From Calothrix sp. NIES-4105 (GTDB lineage Bacteria; Cyanobacteriota; Cyanobacteriia; Cyanobacteriales; Nostocaceae): DNA of 64,000 bases. The stretch covers positions 6,337,614-6,401,613 of the forward strand of contig NZ_AP018290.1 in NCBI RefSeq assembly GCF_002368415.1. The letters are read 5' to 3'. A program made the position numbers and the translations under genes. The notes beneath the pieces were generated by a model. It was not told the DNA's origin, ran no database searches, and worked only from the letters and a program-made list of their open reading frames with translations. This document shows positions 62,839 through 64,000 of this stretch, piece after piece (the first letter of the stretch is position 1; every line of letters begins with the position of its first letter).

Positions 62839-64000
62839 CTAAAATTCAACAGGTACCAACATAGATGATTCAAAGGATAAAATTGTACGTGCGTTTTTGG
62901 CGATAAATTGACGGTCATGGCTGATAAACACCATACCACCAGGAAAATCTTCGAGTAATTGCTCTAAAACTTCCAGCGACTCGATATCTAAATGGTTCGT
63001 AGGTTCGTCTAAAAACAGAAACTCAACTTTGGCAAGAATAGCACTAACAATTGCCGCGCGCATTAATTCTCCGTAACTTAGATTTGAAACTGGCTGCAAT
63101 ACTCTATCGCGTCGTAACTTGGCGGCGCCTAAAAACTGACGTACTATTGTTTCTTCAACTCCGTATATCATTAGATTATCAAGTAGAATTTCTGTTTGAA
63201 AATAATCTTGAATATTTTGGGGAAGGTAAAGCCATTTTACATAGTCATTACGAGATACAGTACCGCTATCTGGTTGCAGGCGCCCTAACAAGCATTTCAT
63301 CAATGTAGTTTTGCCGCTACCATTAGAGCCAATAATAGCCACTCGGTCATGTGTACTAACTTGCAGCGTTACATCTTCAAAGATTTTACGACTACCAAAC
63401 GTTTTAGATAAGTTTTTAGTTGAGAGCATTTCTCTACTAACAACTGTATAGTTAGCGAACGATAGATTTAACCTTTTTTCGACGAATGGCTTTTCGGCTT
63501 TAAGTTTATCCATCAAAAGCAGCTGTTTACGTTCTACTTCTTTACCACGTTTAGCTAAAGCAGCAGCGCGCGCACCTACAAACCCTTTATCTGCGGCGCC
63601 TATTTTTTCTTTTTCCTTGCGACCTGCCCAAACTTTCTTTCGTCTAGCTTCACGTTCAAGTTTATTGATTTTATCCTGAATTTCAATAGATAATTGTTGC
63701 CGACTTTGAAATTCTTGTTCAAGATGTGCTTGTACTTGAGAATAACCTCCTTGAACTAAAACACTTTCTCCGCGTTGAATACACAGAGTACGGTCAGCTA
63801 TCTTATCTACAAAAACTCGGTCATGGCTAACAATGATAAAAGAACGTCCTTTGTGTTTTTCTATGTTAATAACTTCTTCTAAGTAAAGCCGCATTGAAAT
63901 ATCAAGATGATTAGTAGGTTCATCTAAAATTAATAGCTGTGCTTCACTTAGAAACAGTCGCAGCAATGCAAAAATTCGCTTTTGCCCTTCAGAGAAGCAA
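62839..64000 (-). CDS. ABC-F type ATPase, 5' part beyond the window edge
   Basis: At least 387 residues. The frame is open to the right edge and the first ABC domain is cut before its signature motif. The visible part begins FSEGQKRIFALL (a degenerate signature) and continues LLILDEPTNHLDISMRLYLE and FIIVSHDRVFVDKIADRTL. A charged linker follows (KLEREARRKKVWAGRKEKEK), then a complete second ABC domain: Walker A IGSNGSGKTTLMKCLLG, signature NLSYGELMRAAIVSA, Walker B EFLFLDEPTNHLD. Two ABC domains and no membrane part are typical of ABC-F ribosome-associated factors, including antibiotic-resistance types. The specific role is unknown. Confidence 0.9.
   Translation of the reverse strand, partial: CFSEGQKRIFALLRLFLSEAQLLILDEPTNHLDISMRLYLEEVINIEKHKGRSFIIVSHDRVFVDKIADRTLCIQRGESVLVQGGYSQVQAHLEQEFQSRQQLSIEIQDKINKLEREARRKKVWAGRKEKEKIGAADKGFVGARAAALAKRGKEVERKQLLLMDKLKAEKPFVEKRLNLSFANYTVVSREMLSTKNLSKTFGSRKIFEDVTLQVSTHDRVAIIGSNGSGKTTLMKCLLGRLQPDSGTVSRNDYVKWLYLPQNIQDYFQTEILLDNLMIYGVEETIVRQFLGAAKLRRDRVLQPVSNLSYGELMRAAIVSAILAKVEFLFLDEPTNHLDIESLEVLEQLLEDFPGGMVFISHDRQFIAKNARTILSFESSMLVPVEF

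Overview
The window is chromosome-like DNA from a filamentous cyanobacterium, most likely of the Nostocales. The reasons are a complete scytonemin (sheath sunscreen) gene set with its ebo genes, a xisH/xisI pair, a CYP110-like P450, two PEP-CTERM proteins, and dense small intergenic repeats. GC is low to moderate. The classical HIP1 octamer GCGATCGC was not noticed, but the hexamer GGCGCC is very common inside genes and looks like a HIP-type substitute.

Region 1 (1-9000) is mostly housekeeping: a HEAT-like protein, a HAD hydrolase, rpe, an exported S8 peptidase, an exported alpha/beta hydrolase and mtnB-mtnX of methionine salvage. Two gene relics lie here: a monooxygenase interrupted by a repeat and the tail of uppP.

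Region 2 (9000-25000) is accessory. A methyltransferase and a likely restriction enzyme are followed by the highlight of the window: a complete diversity-generating retroelement (DGR) on the minus strand. It has a reverse transcriptase, Avd, a template repeat (TR, 12168-12282) and a variable repeat (VR, 14422-14532) at the 3' end of a vWA/SAV_2336-like plus formylglycine-generating-enzyme-fold (FGS) target gene. All 12 TR/VR substitutions fall at TR adenines. The target gene continues upstream into a MoxR ATPase, an EAD-VMAP-like protein, a CHAT protease-EAD protein and an unknown protein. The DGR therefore diversifies the presumed sensor of a vWA-MoxR-VMAP type conflict system. The present VR carries a net one-base deletion that frameshifts the target, which a further retrohoming event could repair. 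Next come relics of xisH, xisI and the unknown gene, then an intact xisI and a P450.

Region 3 (25000-28600) holds tldD, pmbA and a pentapeptide-repeat protein.

Region 4 (28900-58300) is the scytonemin locus. A PAS-only protein, an AraC-type response regulator and a PAS histidine kinase lie divergent to scyABCDEF. These are followed without interruption by eboABC, a glycosyltransferase, tyrA, eboD, eboE and then trpE(G), trpC, trpA, trpB, trpD and aroG. Dedicated DAHP synthase, prephenate dehydrogenase and tryptophan enzymes supply the two aromatic precursors that ScyB and ScyA use. Small palindromic repeats sit directly behind many of these genes and in several cases supply the stop codon.

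Region 5 (58500-64000) holds two Gly/Asn/Ser-rich repeat proteins of unknown function, each followed by a terminator-like hairpin. The first is frameshifted inside its repeat array. Two small unknown ORFs and a partial ABC-F ATPase end the window. No tRNA, rRNA or CRISPR array was seen.
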